A stretch of 64,000 nt of DNA from Lysobacter firmicutimachus (GTDB lineage: Bacteria > Pseudomonadota > Gammaproteobacteria > Xanthomonadales > Xanthomonadaceae). A program made the position numbers and the translations under genes. This document shows, piece after piece, positions 32,975 to 43,200 of this stretch (the first letter of the stretch is position 1; each line of letters begins with the position of its first letter). Location: assembly GCF_037027445.1 (NCBI RefSeq), contig NZ_JBANDL010000002.1, forward strand, positions 930,001 to 994,000, in the 5' to 3' direction. The notes under the pieces were generated by a model. It saw nothing but the letters and a program-made list of their open reading frames with translations, ran no database searches and was not told the DNA's origin.

Positions 32975-33871
32975 GTGGGCGCGCTGACCAAAACGGCAAC
33001 GGTCACGGTGACGCGAGGCACGCCAGCGTATCCCGCCGCCCCGGCGATTGGGTTTCATCTGTATGCGACGCCTTCACCGCGTTCGACGGCCTTTCGGCAG
33101 AAAGGCGATTTTCCGAATCGACCTGAGCATTTCCGTCAATGGAGCCAACTGGATGCCTCGCCGCCTGATGGCTGGTACGGGCCGATCCGCCACATGACGT
33201 TCGTGCGCTTTCCCGGTGTACGTGTGATCGGCAATGGGTATCCCGAGCCCGGTCACGATGGTCCGATTTGGGGTGTGTTTGACGTCCCCACAACGACGGG
33301 CGTTCATCGGGAGACGCGGAATTACTACCGCGAAGGCCCGCGTGGCCTGTGGATTCCACGCGACGGCACGTACACCGATCCGCCGGGATGCCAAACCGGA
33401 GGGCCGTGCCGCGTCGTCATGCTGTCGGGTTTTCCTGGCCGCGAAGCGGTCCCGGGCGTTCCCGAAGTTGTAACGGTAGACACGCACGACGGCTGGAATG
33501 CCGGTGCGAACAGCGTGGACCGTCTCGATGGGGATCTACGCACCGTGTTTCAGGTCGATATCGCAGCAGCCGGTGCCGTGGGGTTCGCTTTGGAGCGTCC
33601 GGACGTCGGTCGCTTTGATTTATTGTCGCATGCGTTCTATTTCGATACCGATCCCTTTGACGGGACACGTCGCGTGGCGTGCATGGAGTTCGGACGATGG
33701 ATGACACCACCGTCCGCCTATACGCGCGACGACGAATTTGAGCTGCGGCGTGTAAAAGGGCTGGTGGCTTTCTCGATCAATGGCACAGGCATTTATGACT
33801 CGCCGAACCTATCGACCGGGCCGGTCAACGTCGGGGCTGCGCTGTACTGCGCGGAGGACCGGGTGCTTTGA
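32975..33871 (+). CDS. virion-operon protein, concanavalin-like appearance
   Basis: Product of 298 residues from a GTG two bases after the previous stop. The strands GAVGFALERPDVGRFDLLS, HAFYFDTDPFDGTRRVACMEFGRW, then FELRRVKGLVAFSINGTGIYDS look like a lectin-like beta sandwich, which would suit a receptor-binding part of the tail. Its stop overlaps the next TTG start (TTGA). Confidence 0.45.
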   Translation: MGALTKTATVTVTRGTPAYPAAPAIGFHLYATPSPRSTAFRQKGDFPNRPEHFRQWSQLDASPPDGWYGPIRHMTFVRFPGVRVIGNGYPEPGHDGPIWGVFDVPTTTGVHRETRNYYREGPRGLWIPRDGTYTDPPGCQTGGPCRVVMLSGFPGREAVPGVPEVVTVDTHDGWNAGANSVDRLDGDLRTVFQVDIAAAGAVGFALERPDVGRFDLLSHAFYFDTDPFDGTRRVACMEFGRWMTPPSAYTRDDEFELRRVKGLVAFSINGTGIYDSPNLSTGPVNVGAALYCAEDRVL

Positions 33872-35322
33872 GCACCATCTTGTTCGAGACGTTGGCGCCG
33901 CCGGCTTCACCGGACCCGGCGATTGGCGATAGCACGTTGACGCTGGGCGGCTTCGGATTCGCGCGTGGGTTTGGCGCGGGTGCGCTGGGTGACGGTGAGT
34001 TGTGGCTGCAAGCGGCGAATGGAGGCGTAGCGCCGCCCGCCGTCGCCTTCTGCATCGGTGACGGCGCGGTGCAACTGGCGGCTACGTACAGCTTTGGTCG
34101 GGGGGTGATGCCGCCCGCGCAAGGCGATGCGGTCGTGGCGGCCGACGGCCGCGGCTCGGCCGCCAGCCAAGTCGGCGACGGCGCGGTGGTGCTAGCCGGA
34201 TTTGGTAGCGAGTTGCGCCAACCGCCCACCACGGGCGCCGACACCGTACGCTTGAATGCGGGCGTCGAGGCCCACACCCGGCTGTCGTCGATCCAAACCG
34301 CGTTGTTGCACGTCAATCTCGCCCTGGCGGCAGCGCCGCGCGCGCGCTGGAGCGGCACTCGGCACCTTCGGGCGCAGGCGAGATTGGGCGATGCGCTGGG
34401 CCTCATCCTGCGCGAACTGCTGGTCACGACCGTCGCGCTTGGAGAACACCACCATATATCCGCGATTGCGGTTGAGCAGATGGTCGATGCGCTGCTGCTG
34501 GGCGACGCGGTGGAATCCGAGTTGGAAGCACGTGCGCTGATCGCGGAAGCCATGGCCTTGGGTGCGACGCTCGATCCGCTTCGGATCGGCACGTTGGTCA
34601 GCGGGTTGATCGTGGGCGGCAGCGTGGCCGAGACCTTGACCGCGACGGTGCGTTGGCTGGACGAGCTGCGCCTGCAGGCGGTACTACGCCCCAGCGTGCT
34701 GCGCCTGGTCGTCTTGACCGACCGCGTGAAACTCGCTGCGGCGGTGAGTGAGCGCGCAGAAGTTCAAGTAGTGCTGCGCGACCACCTGGGCGCGATGGTT
34801 CGTTTTCACCTGGACTCAGGTGAGTACGTCGCCTGGGTCATGAATACACAAAGCAAGGCGATTTCCCGGTACACGAACTATCCCTTCAACAGCTTCCTGC
34901 CCTTGGCGGGCAACGTATACGGGGCGACGGATACCGGCTTGTATCGATTGGGCGGCGACACCGATGCCGGCGAGCCCATCCATGCACGCATCCGTCAGGG
35001 CATGTCGGCCTTCGGGTCGCAATTGAAGAAGGCGTTTCCGAGCATGTACCTAGGCTACACCGCCAGCGGCGACCTGCGCCTGAGTGTGGTGGCCGCCGAC
35101 CCGCGAACCGGGCAGCGAATCGCGCACACCTATCGACTTCGTGCGCGCGCGGCCGACAGCGTGCGCGAGGGGCGGGTCAAGGTCGGGGCCGGTTTGCAAT
35201 CGGTGTACTTCGACTACGTGATCGAGAACATCGACGGTGCCGACTTCGGTCTGGACGTGATCGAGTTCCTGCCGCTGCGGGTGGATCGCCGCGTGCGCGG
35301 TAACAGCAGTGGGAGACGTTGA
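33868..35322 (+). CDS. large virion-operon protein
   Basis: Product of 484 residues from TTG in a TTGA overlap. The N-terminal half is Ala/Gly-rich with repeats of a GDGAVxLA-type motif (GDGELWLQA, GDGAVQLAAT, GDAVVAADG, GDGAVVLAG), followed by long helices (AEVRWLDELRL-like) and a beta C-terminus containing YVAWVMNTQSKAISRYTNYPFNSF. The GDG repeats suggest a fibrous or spike-like fold. The function is inferred only from the operon. Confidence 0.45.
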   Translation: MSTILFETLAPPASPDPAIGDSTLTLGGFGFARGFGAGALGDGELWLQAANGGVAPPAVAFCIGDGAVQLAATYSFGRGVMPPAQGDAVVAADGRGSAASQVGDGAVVLAGFGSELRQPPTTGADTVRLNAGVEAHTRLSSIQTALLHVNLALAAAPRARWSGTRHLRAQARLGDALGLILRELLVTTVALGEHHHISAIAVEQMVDALLLGDAVESELEARALIAEAMALGATLDPLRIGTLVSGLIVGGSVAETLTATVRWLDELRLQAVLRPSVLRLVVLTDRVKLAAAVSERAEVQVVLRDHLGAMVRFHLDSGEYVAWVMNTQSKAISRYTNYPFNSFLPLAGNVYGATDTGLYRLGGDTDAGEPIHARIRQGMSAFGSQLKKAFPSMYLGYTASGDLRLSVVAADPRTGQRIAHTYRLRARAADSVREGRVKVGAGLQSVYFDYVIENIDGADFGLDVIEFLPLRVDRRVRGNSSGRR

Positions 35323-36077
35323 TGACGACCTCAACCAACGGCGGCGTGGCTGGCGAGCCCGTTTGTTTCTGGACGGACTTGCGGGGCTGCACGCAGGAGT
35401 GCGAGACCCCGTTGCCGCCGAGCGACTGGACGGCCTCGGGCACTAACGGCCATGTCTTCTTTGTCTCGCCGAACACGATCGGCAACCCGGTACGGATACC
35501 GGCCGGAAGTGAAGAGCCGCCCCCAGGTTTCCGGCAGTTGGTGGGCTTTGGGCATACCTTGCAAACGGAAGTAAGCGACGGGTTCTACGGGGCTTACGAT
35601 GCCAATCCCGAGCAGTACACAGGGGGCGTCGAGAACATCCGGATCGTTCGGATGGCGCTGTTGGACGGCGCCATTCTTGAGACGACGCCGATGCCGGGCG
35701 TCTTTCCTGTTGAGCTAGTGAGCCAAGAATCCAACGCGAACACGTACACGTTTCGTGCGAGCTTCAGCGGGACGCTACCGGCCTTTGATCCTGCCTATGC
35801 CTGGGGTGTGCTGGCGGACCTTGCGCTGACGAGCACCGACGTTGGTGCACTGCCGATCCGGGTGACGTTCGGCGGCACCTACACGTTCGACGTGCCGACC
35901 GTGTTCGTTGTGAATACGGGGGCGTTGGCGTTCCCGCTTGGGCCGCTGGAAAGCGGCGGCATCTCGTACTCGGCTTGGATCAACACCTTGCCGTGCAGTC
36001 CGCCCGATGCGGTGGTGAGTATCCGCGTCAATGATGGGCCGCCCTTGTCGCTGGGGTTCTTCCATGGGTGCCATTGA
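35322..36077 (+). CDS. virion-operon protein with paired cysteines
   Basis: Product of 251 residues; ATG at 35322 preferred to the TTG three bases before. The N-terminus carries FWTDLRGCTQECETP, and the end has NTLPCSPP and FFHGCH, so disulfides or metal sites are possible. The body is beta-rich. It is the last gene before a small minus-strand cargo island and faces it. Confidence 0.5.
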   Translation: MTTSTNGGVAGEPVCFWTDLRGCTQECETPLPPSDWTASGTNGHVFFVSPNTIGNPVRIPAGSEEPPPGFRQLVGFGHTLQTEVSDGFYGAYDANPEQYTGGVENIRIVRMALLDGAILETTPMPGVFPVELVSQESNANTYTFRASFSGTLPAFDPAYAWGVLADLALTSTDVGALPIRVTFGGTYTFDVPTVFVVNTGALAFPLGPLESGGISYSAWINTLPCSPPDAVVSIRVNDGPPLSLGFFHGCH

Positions 36078-36085
36078 CCCACTCG

Positions 36086-36337
36086 CTAGAGCAGGTCGTC
36101 CAAAATCGGCGGAAAATCCCAGAGCCAAGTGATTCGCTTCCAGCCTGGGACCGAAGGGGGCGGCATAACACTCAACTCAGGGCGCCCATGCGGACGCCAT
36201 TCGTTGTGGTAGCGGACCTCGCCAGTAGACTCATTCTCGAAAAAGGTTTGATAGAACCCGATATCGCGTGGGTGGAACTTTGGGTAAAGCATTGCTGCCG
36301 CAAGGGCTCGGTTTGTGTAGTGCTTCTGACTGTTCAT
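36086..36337 (-). CDS. small minus-strand cargo protein
   Basis: Product of 83 residues against the direction of the virion operon. The ATG is preceded by GGAGAAATCAACT, a good binding site. The sequence has several aromatic residues (IGFYQTFFENESTG, WKRITWLWDF). The family is unknown. Location between virion genes and lower GC than its neighbours suggest a lysogen-expressed moron. Confidence 0.5.
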   Translation of the reverse strand: MNSQKHYTNRALAAAMLYPKFHPRDIGFYQTFFENESTGEVRYHNEWRPHGRPELSVMPPPSVPGWKRITWLWDFPPILDDLL

Positions 36338-36342
36338 AGTTG

Positions 36343-36408
36343 ATTTCTCCGTAATTGGCGTCCACCAAAAAATTTGTGGCGCCTACAATCATTTATCGTC
36401 GGAGAAAT
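36343..36408. repeat. inverted repeat in the cargo island
   Basis: ATTTCTCCG (36343-36351) and CGGAGAAAT (36400-36408) are perfect inverted arms and contain ribosome-binding sequences pointing both ways. Inside them GGCGTCCAC and GTGGCGCC can pair with one bulge. It may act as a divergent control region or a hairpin. Confidence 0.5.
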
Positions 36409-36451
36409 GCCGAGAGCGGAAATGGTCAAAGTCAGCGGCAGTGGGGGTATC

Positions 36452-36673
36452 TCACCGTCCGCATTCCGCTCGACGGATGGCGACATTTATCCGTTTCTGA
36501 TTGGAACTGCCGCAGACCGGGCAGGTCCGCCGCGGCCCGGGCGCTATCCACTTGTTGCCACTCCGACACGCAGCCCAAGCGTGGACGTGTCTGACGACGC
36601 TGATCACGCAGCGTGCGAGGTAGATCAGGGCGCGAAGGGTGGACGCGTCGTCTAGAAGATTTTCGATATTCAT
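36452..36673 (-). CDS. possible small zinc-ribbon protein
   Basis: Product of 73 residues beginning at NIENLLDDASTLRAL after Met (36673). CPVCGSSN with a later cysteine gives a partial zinc-ribbon. There is no good binding site and the frame is open upstream, so confidence is low. A plus-strand frame across the same bases (36407-36655) is a rival. The remainder of 36338-36897 holds an inverted repeat and no clear gene. Confidence 0.3.
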   Translation of the reverse strand: MNIENLLDDASTLRALIYLARCVISVVRHVHAWAACRSGNKWIAPGPRRTCPVCGSSNQKRINVAIRRAECGR

Positions 36674-36897
36674 GGAGGTTGATGGCCTTTGGACGCTCCG
36701 TCGAGATGACGGGGCTCGCGTCATTACCTCAAAACGCCGGCTGCTTTCCCTCTTGCGCTTTTTCCGCGGGCTTCTAGCCGCTTGAGGTCGACAAGAACAT
36801 GCCGATCCCGCGTATGCCTTAGCCATTCGTCTATTGGCTGAGCTGAAGCTGTCGGCGGTCAGCCTCGCCGCGACGGTTCATCCATCGGAACACTCCC

Positions 36898-38787
36898 TTG
36901 ACTGATTTCTGCCCGGTCCTCTCGGCGGACCCGGCCGTGCTGTACGTCAGCGACGGCCACAAAACGTTCATGAATCTGGCAACGCGGACTTACGAACTCG
37001 CCATCCAACAAAGCGGACAACTCGCCGGGTTTACGGCCCTACCGACCACGTTCACGGTCAACTTCGACTACAACGCTGGTCAAATCCCCTTCCAGCGTCC
37101 GCTTCCGCCTCGTGTCGATGCTGCGGATTTCGAGCTGCGCACGCCGCCCGAGCCCGCGCGACCGCCGGTCTTTGAACCGCGAACGCCGGATTTGACCGAA
37201 CTGCCCGACGAGTCCTTTCCTGCGCCCAGCCTTTCCTACGGGCCGAAGCCGAGCCATCCGAACCTCGTTGCGCCGACACCGCCCCGCCACCCTGGCGCCT
37301 TAGTGGTCCCGGAAACCCCTGGCTACGTCATGCCGGCGCTGCCGAGCTTCATCGAGCTGCGGCTGCCGGACGTGCCCGAGATACGCCTACCGCACTTCGA
37401 TAGCGATCGGCCGGTTTTTGTGGAGCCGCCGTTCAACGAGGCCTGGGCGTTCTCGCCCCAGGCTTACGTCTCGGCATTGCTGGACAAGCTGCGCGGCAAG
37501 GTCGGCGCCTGGTTGGACGGCGAGGCCGCATTGCCTCTGGCCATAGAGCGCGCGCTGTTCGAACGCGGCCGTGGCCGCATTGAGCTGGAGACAGCGGCCA
37601 GCGTCGAGCAAGCCTATGAAGACTTCGCCGCGCGCGGGTTTACCCAGCCGCCGGGCATGTTGATCGCCCGCATCGATGCCACCCGCCAAGCCGGTCAAAG
37701 TCGCCTCGCCGAGTACAGCCGCGAAGTCGCGATCAAGCAGTACGAGGAATCCCTCGCCAACATGCGACTTGCCGTGCAGCAAGGCATCGCCCTGGAAGGC
37801 GTGGCGATCAACTTGCACACCGAGGAGCAACGCTTGGCTCTGCAGGCGGCGCAGTTCCTGCGCGACAGCGCCATCGCGGTGCTCAACGCCCGGATCAGTG
37901 CCTTCAATGCACGCCTGCAGGCGTACCAGACAGAGGCCCAGGTCTTCGCCGAGCGTATCCGTGCGGAGTTGGCGAAGGTCGAGGTGTTCCGCGCACAGAT
38001 CGAAGGCGAACGCGCGCGCGGCGAAATCAACGAACAACGTGTGCGCCTCTACGCTGAGCAGATACGAGCGCTCAACGGCATGGCCGATCTGTACCGCGCC
38101 CGGGTCGAGGGCGTCAAAGCCCAGGCCGATGTGGAGCGATCGATCATCGAATCGTTCAAGGCCGAAGTCGATGCCTATGGCGCGCGATGGGATGCCTTCG
38201 GCAAGGAGTGGGATGGCTACCGCGCGAGCGTCGAAGCCGAGAACAGCAAGGTCACGGTCCATCGCAATTTGATCGAGGCGTTCTCCACCAAGGTCCAGGC
38301 GGTCAACGCCGGCAACGGTGCGCGGCTGGATCGTGAGCGACTGCGCATTGCACAGCACGGCCAGCAGATCGCGGTGTTCCAGTCTGATCTGGAGCGCATT
38401 CGCGCCTTACTCGCCGCCGAGCAGGCCCGTCTCGGCGCGGTGGCGCAACGCACGGATGCGCAGGCACGCATCTACAGCGCCCAAGGCAGCGTGGAGCAGT
38501 CGGCCAGTGCGGCGGCCGATCGCACCTTCCAACTCGGCCTGGAGCGCGAGAACGCGCGGGTCAACACGCAGCTTAAAGCCGCCGAGATCCGCGTGCAGGA
38601 GAACATCCAGCTCACCAGCTTGCTGCTGGAGGTTCGCAAGATGCTGGCGCAGGTCATGGGCCAGCTCGCCGCGTCGAGCGCGTCGGCCGTCAACTACAGC
38701 GCTGCGGTGAGTAGTTCCCGCAGCGAGGCCAAGTCGTGCAGCACCGACTTCAACTTTCAGGGCGAAATCGCCGATTCGAGTGTTTGA
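36898..38787 (+). CDS. long coiled-coil virion protein
   Basis: Product of 629 residues starting at TTG. Residues about 80-175 are Pro-rich (RTPPEPARPPVFEPRTP and similar), and about 190-580 are almost entirely helical with long heptad runs (EQRLALQAAQFLRDSAIAVL, RAELAKVEVFRAQIEGERA). Such a rod with a Pro-rich head is usual for internal virion or DNA-ejection proteins of podoviruses. It is followed closely by another ejection-like gene and the giant polyvalent protein. Confidence 0.6.
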   Translation: MTDFCPVLSADPAVLYVSDGHKTFMNLATRTYELAIQQSGQLAGFTALPTTFTVNFDYNAGQIPFQRPLPPRVDAADFELRTPPEPARPPVFEPRTPDLTELPDESFPAPSLSYGPKPSHPNLVAPTPPRHPGALVVPETPGYVMPALPSFIELRLPDVPEIRLPHFDSDRPVFVEPPFNEAWAFSPQAYVSALLDKLRGKVGAWLDGEAALPLAIERALFERGRGRIELETAASVEQAYEDFAARGFTQPPGMLIARIDATRQAGQSRLAEYSREVAIKQYEESLANMRLAVQQGIALEGVAINLHTEEQRLALQAAQFLRDSAIAVLNARISAFNARLQAYQTEAQVFAERIRAELAKVEVFRAQIEGERARGEINEQRVRLYAEQIRALNGMADLYRARVEGVKAQADVERSIIESFKAEVDAYGARWDAFGKEWDGYRASVEAENSKVTVHRNLIEAFSTKVQAVNAGNGARLDRERLRIAQHGQQIAVFQSDLERIRALLAAEQARLGAVAQRTDAQARIYSAQGSVEQSASAAADRTFQLGLERENARVNTQLKAAEIRVQENIQLTSLLLEVRKMLAQVMGQLAASSASAVNYSAAVSSSRSEAKSCSTDFNFQGEIADSSV

Positions 38788-38790
38788 TCC

Positions 38791-40215
38791 GTGGCCGAGA
38801 ACCCCACACCCCCGCGCCGTCGTGCGCCCAATCCCGAGCTGGACACACTCAACACCGAGTACGGCAAGCTGCGAAGCGGCTTCGATGCCGCCTCGCAGCG
38901 CACCCAAACGCTTACCGGCGCACGTAGGCGTTTGGAGGAAACGGCCAGGCCGGAACTGATCGTGCCGCGCAACGAGTTTCAAGCGCCTTATGAAATTTCC
39001 AAGGTGCCCAATGGTGCGCGTGCGCTGCGGCAACTGGACGGCCAGCTGGCGCAAGCGGAGGCTGCAAAGCAAGCCTATGCCGCGCCATTACAGCAGATGG
39101 CCGGCAAGTACCGCGACTTTACGAATCGGACGCAGACACAAACATTGTTGCGCAGCGCTGGGGCTCCGGTCGCCGCGCCATCCCGAGGGTTGCCCGTCGC
39201 CAACGCCGCCCTTGCCCCAGCGTCCACCGACCCAGGCAACCGCAGTGCGAGCGCTGCCTCTGCGCTGCCTAATGCACCGCAGTTGCGGCCCGGTGATGCG
39301 AACACGTTCACGGGCGCGAACGGAATCACGCGCGCCGTACCGGGTCTGTTGAGCTCACAGGCGACGGCGGTGCCTCAACGTACCTTGCCGCCCGCGATGG
39401 TGGCGCCGCCTTCGACCGCGCCGCGCGTCGCCGATACGACCGGCGGTGCGTTGGAAGGCGCGCGCGTCGCCGCACTCCAGACACGCGCGGATGCGGGTTC
39501 GATGGTGACAGATGGCTTTGGTCCCGAGGCGGAATTGATGCGCCGCTTTGAGATTTCACAGGGCAGCTATCAGAACAAGGGGCGGCCGAGTTCGCGCGCC
39601 GCCGCCGCGCAGGCGTTGTTCGGGCAGCTGGGCGCGATGAACCAAGCCAGCGCCAGCGGGCAGCAAGCCGCGAATGGCCTGCTGCAATCCGGAGCCAGCG
39701 CGCAGAACCTCGCCAACGAGGCGTTTGCACAGCGTCGTCAGGACGCTCGCCGGCTGGAATTCGAAAGCGCAGCGGCGCAGCAGCAACAGGCCGTCGAAGG
39801 CCAACGCGTCTTGCGCACTCTCAATACGGCGGACGGCCGAACCGGTGCATTGCGCCAGGACGGCAGCTTCACCCCAATCACCGACGCCGGCGGCCACGCC
39901 GTGCAGGAAGTTGTCAAGGCCGACGCGGGTGGGCAGATCACTCCAAAAGATCAACTGGACTATTTGGGCCAGCAGCAAAAGGCCGTTTTGGACAGTTTGT
40001 CGCTCGATGAAGATCAGCGCGCGCAGCAGCTCGCCGCGTTGGATACGCGCGCGCAGGCGCTATTCGCGCCACCGGTAGCAGCGGCGCCAGCGCCGGCAGC
40101 TGCGACGGGCAAGCCGAGCTTGGATCAGTTTCTCGCACAAGCCCGCAAAGCCAACCCCTCGGCCACCGACGCGCAGTTGACCGCGTTCTATCAGCGTAAG
40201 TACGGCACCCCATGA
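38791..40215 (+). CDS. internal virion protein, ejection-protein-like
   Basis: Product of 474 residues from a GTG three bases after the previous stop. The N-terminal ~115 residues are helical, the middle is Ala/Pro-rich and disordered, and the C-terminal part holds QFLAQARKANPSATDAQL. Its composition and place before the giant protein suggest a protein carried in the head and ejected with DNA. Its stop overlaps the giant start by four bases. Confidence 0.55.
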   Translation: MAENPTPPRRRAPNPELDTLNTEYGKLRSGFDAASQRTQTLTGARRRLEETARPELIVPRNEFQAPYEISKVPNGARALRQLDGQLAQAEAAKQAYAAPLQQMAGKYRDFTNRTQTQTLLRSAGAPVAAPSRGLPVANAALAPASTDPGNRSASAASALPNAPQLRPGDANTFTGANGITRAVPGLLSSQATAVPQRTLPPAMVAPPSTAPRVADTTGGALEGARVAALQTRADAGSMVTDGFGPEAELMRRFEISQGSYQNKGRPSSRAAAAQALFGQLGAMNQASASGQQAANGLLQSGASAQNLANEAFAQRRQDARRLEFESAAAQQQQAVEGQRVLRTLNTADGRTGALRQDGSFTPITDAGGHAVQEVVKADAGGQITPKDQLDYLGQQQKAVLDSLSLDEDQRAQQLAALDTRAQALFAPPVAAAPAPAAATGKPSLDQFLAQARKANPSATDAQLTAFYQRKYGTP

Positions 40216-43200
40216 CCGATTTGATTGACCCCTTCGACACTCCGGCGACAACCGGGGTGGTGGACCCCTTTTCGCCCGCGGCCACACCGCCGACACCGAA
40301 ACAACCCGCAACCGGGTTTCTGAGCGCCGCCGCGCGCGGCTTCAAGCGCAGCCTGCCGGAAACGCAGAGCCTCTTGTACGGTGCCGGCGCGGCGTTGGCC
40401 GGTGCAGTCGGCGCCGACGAGTGGCGCGATAGTACGCTGGCGAACTACCAGCGCATCGAGCGCGAGCAGGTTCAGCCGCTCCAGAACCAAGCCACGTTCA
40501 AAGGCGTGTTGGCGGGCGACGACAGCGCAGGCGAATGGGCCGGCGATGTGCTCGGCAACTTCGGCGGTCAGGCCCTGCAGAGCTTGGCCACGGCGGCGGC
40601 CGGCGCCGCGATCGGCAGCGCCGCACCCGGTGCCGGCACGGCGGCTGGTGCCGTGGGTGGCCTGGTTGCGCGTGGAGCAGCCAAGCGGCTGATTACGGAG
40701 TCGGTCGAGTCGCTGGTCGCCGATCAGATGCGCAAGGGCATCGCACGCGAGGCAGCCGAAGCGGCGGGCAAAGTCGCGCTGCAACGCCGCTTGCAACAGG
40801 TCGGCGGCGCGACCCTGGCAGGATTGGGGTTGAACACTGCGCAGGAAGCCGGCATCGCGTACACCGGCCGCGCCGACGACGCGGCCGAAGCTGGGGAGGG
40901 GCTCGATGCAGGCGACGCCTGGCGCGCGCTGGGCGCAGGCGCTGTCGCGGGCGCGGTGGACAGCGCCGCGGAAGGAATCGGCGTGGGGCGTTTGCTCAAG
41001 GGCGCGTCCAGCAGCCCGCGTGTCACCCGCCGGTTGCTGGCGGGTGCAACGCAAGGCGCGATCACGGAAGGCGGCACTGAAGGCGTCCAGGCCGCATTGG
41101 AGCGTTGGGGCGCACAGCGCGACCTGACCGGCGCCGAGGCGACCGACGACTACATCGAGAACATCGCGGCCGGCGCGTTGGGCGGTGGCGTCATGGGTGC
41201 GGCCGGTGGCGTGCGTCGATCGGTGCCGGAAGGTCAGCCGCCGAACGCGCCCACGCTCGCGCTGCCATCTCCTGTGATTTCGGTCGATGCGTCTGGCGAG
41301 GCCATCACGCCGGCCCAAGCCTTCCAACAACAGCAAGCGGACGTCGATTTCATACGCCGCCGCCAAGCAGTGGATCTCGCGGGCAACGTCAATCCGGCCC
41401 GGCCGTTCCACTCCGCAGCCATCCCTAATGTCGATGCGTTGGTCGATGGCGGGCCAATGGGCGAGTTGGAGCCGTTGTCGGGTGAAAATGGAAAGCTGAG
41501 ACCACAGGCGCTCGCACCGGGCATGCCGCCGCCCCTGGCATTGCCGCCCCCGGACATCACGATCAACGAGGCGGGTGAAGCCGTCACGGCGGCGCAGACG
41601 TTCCAGCAACAGCAGGCGGACGCAGAGTTCGTGCGTAGCCGTCAAAGCACGGGACTCACGGCAGACGTCAATCAGGCGCGCGCGGCGCATCCGGGTGCGG
41701 CCCCCAACGAGAGCGACTCTGCGACCTCGCCGTCGCAGCGCCCCCTGCGGCGGTTGTCTATCCAAGGCGGGCCACGAAAGGGATACCTCAATCCCGCTGC
41801 GTTCGACGGGACGACCGGTCTTCCCGATCCGAACAATGGCCCGTTGTCGCGCGCGATCAATGTCGCCGCAGAACAGGGCGCTCTCCAAGGGGCGACTGAT
41901 AGCGCTCAGACGGAACCCGGCACGATTCCGCCGACGCGAGGCTTTGAGTCGCGTCGCGCGGTGGGCGATTGGCGCGGCTCCGCCGCCCCGCAACGCGACA
42001 CCGCAATGCCGAATCGAGGTGCGGAATCACGCAACGCGCTGCCTGCCGAACCCCCGCGCGCGCCGGTCACTCCCGATCTAGCCACGGTCACGCGCGTGCG
42101 CGAGTATCTGGCCGCCCAAGCCGACCGTGGCCCACTGCCGAAGACCGAGCAGTTGGTGGCGGCATTTGGCTTGAACAAGCGCCAGATGGGCGAACTGCGC
42201 AGCGAAGTGTTGGTGGAGCGTCGCAAGCGAGTGAATGCCGAAGACGCCGCGATACGGGCTACACGCGCGCAGCAGCCGGCAACGTCCGCCGCTCCGTCGA
42301 GCGTACAAGCGGATACGGCTTCCCAGCTTTCGAATAACCCGTCCCCCGCGGCCGTGGCCACGACCGACGAGGACATCCAGACGGTCAGCGCGCCGTCGTC
42401 ATCGCCTGCGACAGACGCCGCCGCGCTTGAGCACCAGGCTCCCGATACTGCGTTGGCGGATGTGCAGGGCGAGAACATGGCGGCAAGCCACGCTTCGGCG
42501 GCGACAGAGCCTGCGAGTGAGATCCCACCAGCGGCATCGATCCCGACCGACTCCAGCTTCGTCACAGCGGACAATAGCGGTGCGACGCAGACCGCTTCGC
42601 CGCCTGATGATACGCCGCCGGCCACGGCGACTGTGCCGGTGGTCGCTGCGCAAGCGCCGAGTAAGACTGTTCGGTCGGAAGCGTCTGCAGGCGCCGTCCC
42701 CGCCTCTTCTGGCGAGTTTGTACGCGTGCGCGATGTATACGGCGATTCGCACCGCGTGCGCGCCGCCGATCTGAACGGCACCCGCGCCATGTTGCCGACT
42801 TATAACGTGGACGGTAAGCGCAGGCTTGGGCGTTCGGTGCTGCGCGATAACCTCGATCAAGACGGCAGTCGCGCGCGGGAAACGTGGAAGGACTTGCGGG
42901 AGATTAGCCGCAAGGGCGCCACGTCTGCGGAAAACGTAGGATTCCGCTCACGTCGCGCTGCGCTGGCGGCCATCGAGCAGCACGGTCAATCGCCCGACGA
43001 CTTCGATTTGGTGTCGCGCGGTGGCGGTCTGGTGGCTGTGCGCAAGCCAACCGGTTCGAACACGCATGCGCCCCCGGCCGTCGCAGCTTCGGCTACGAAA
43101 CCGCGGTACGACAAAGTGGAAGCGGTCACGCCGGCCGGGCCGCCTACAAATGCGCCGGCAGTTTATGATTCGGCGCCGAAGGCCAAGGAGCAGCGCGATG

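Noticed and set aside
36407..36655. Plus-strand frame in the cargo island
   Set aside because: The binding sequence is too close to its ATG and the product looks disordered; minus-strand rival only slightly better.
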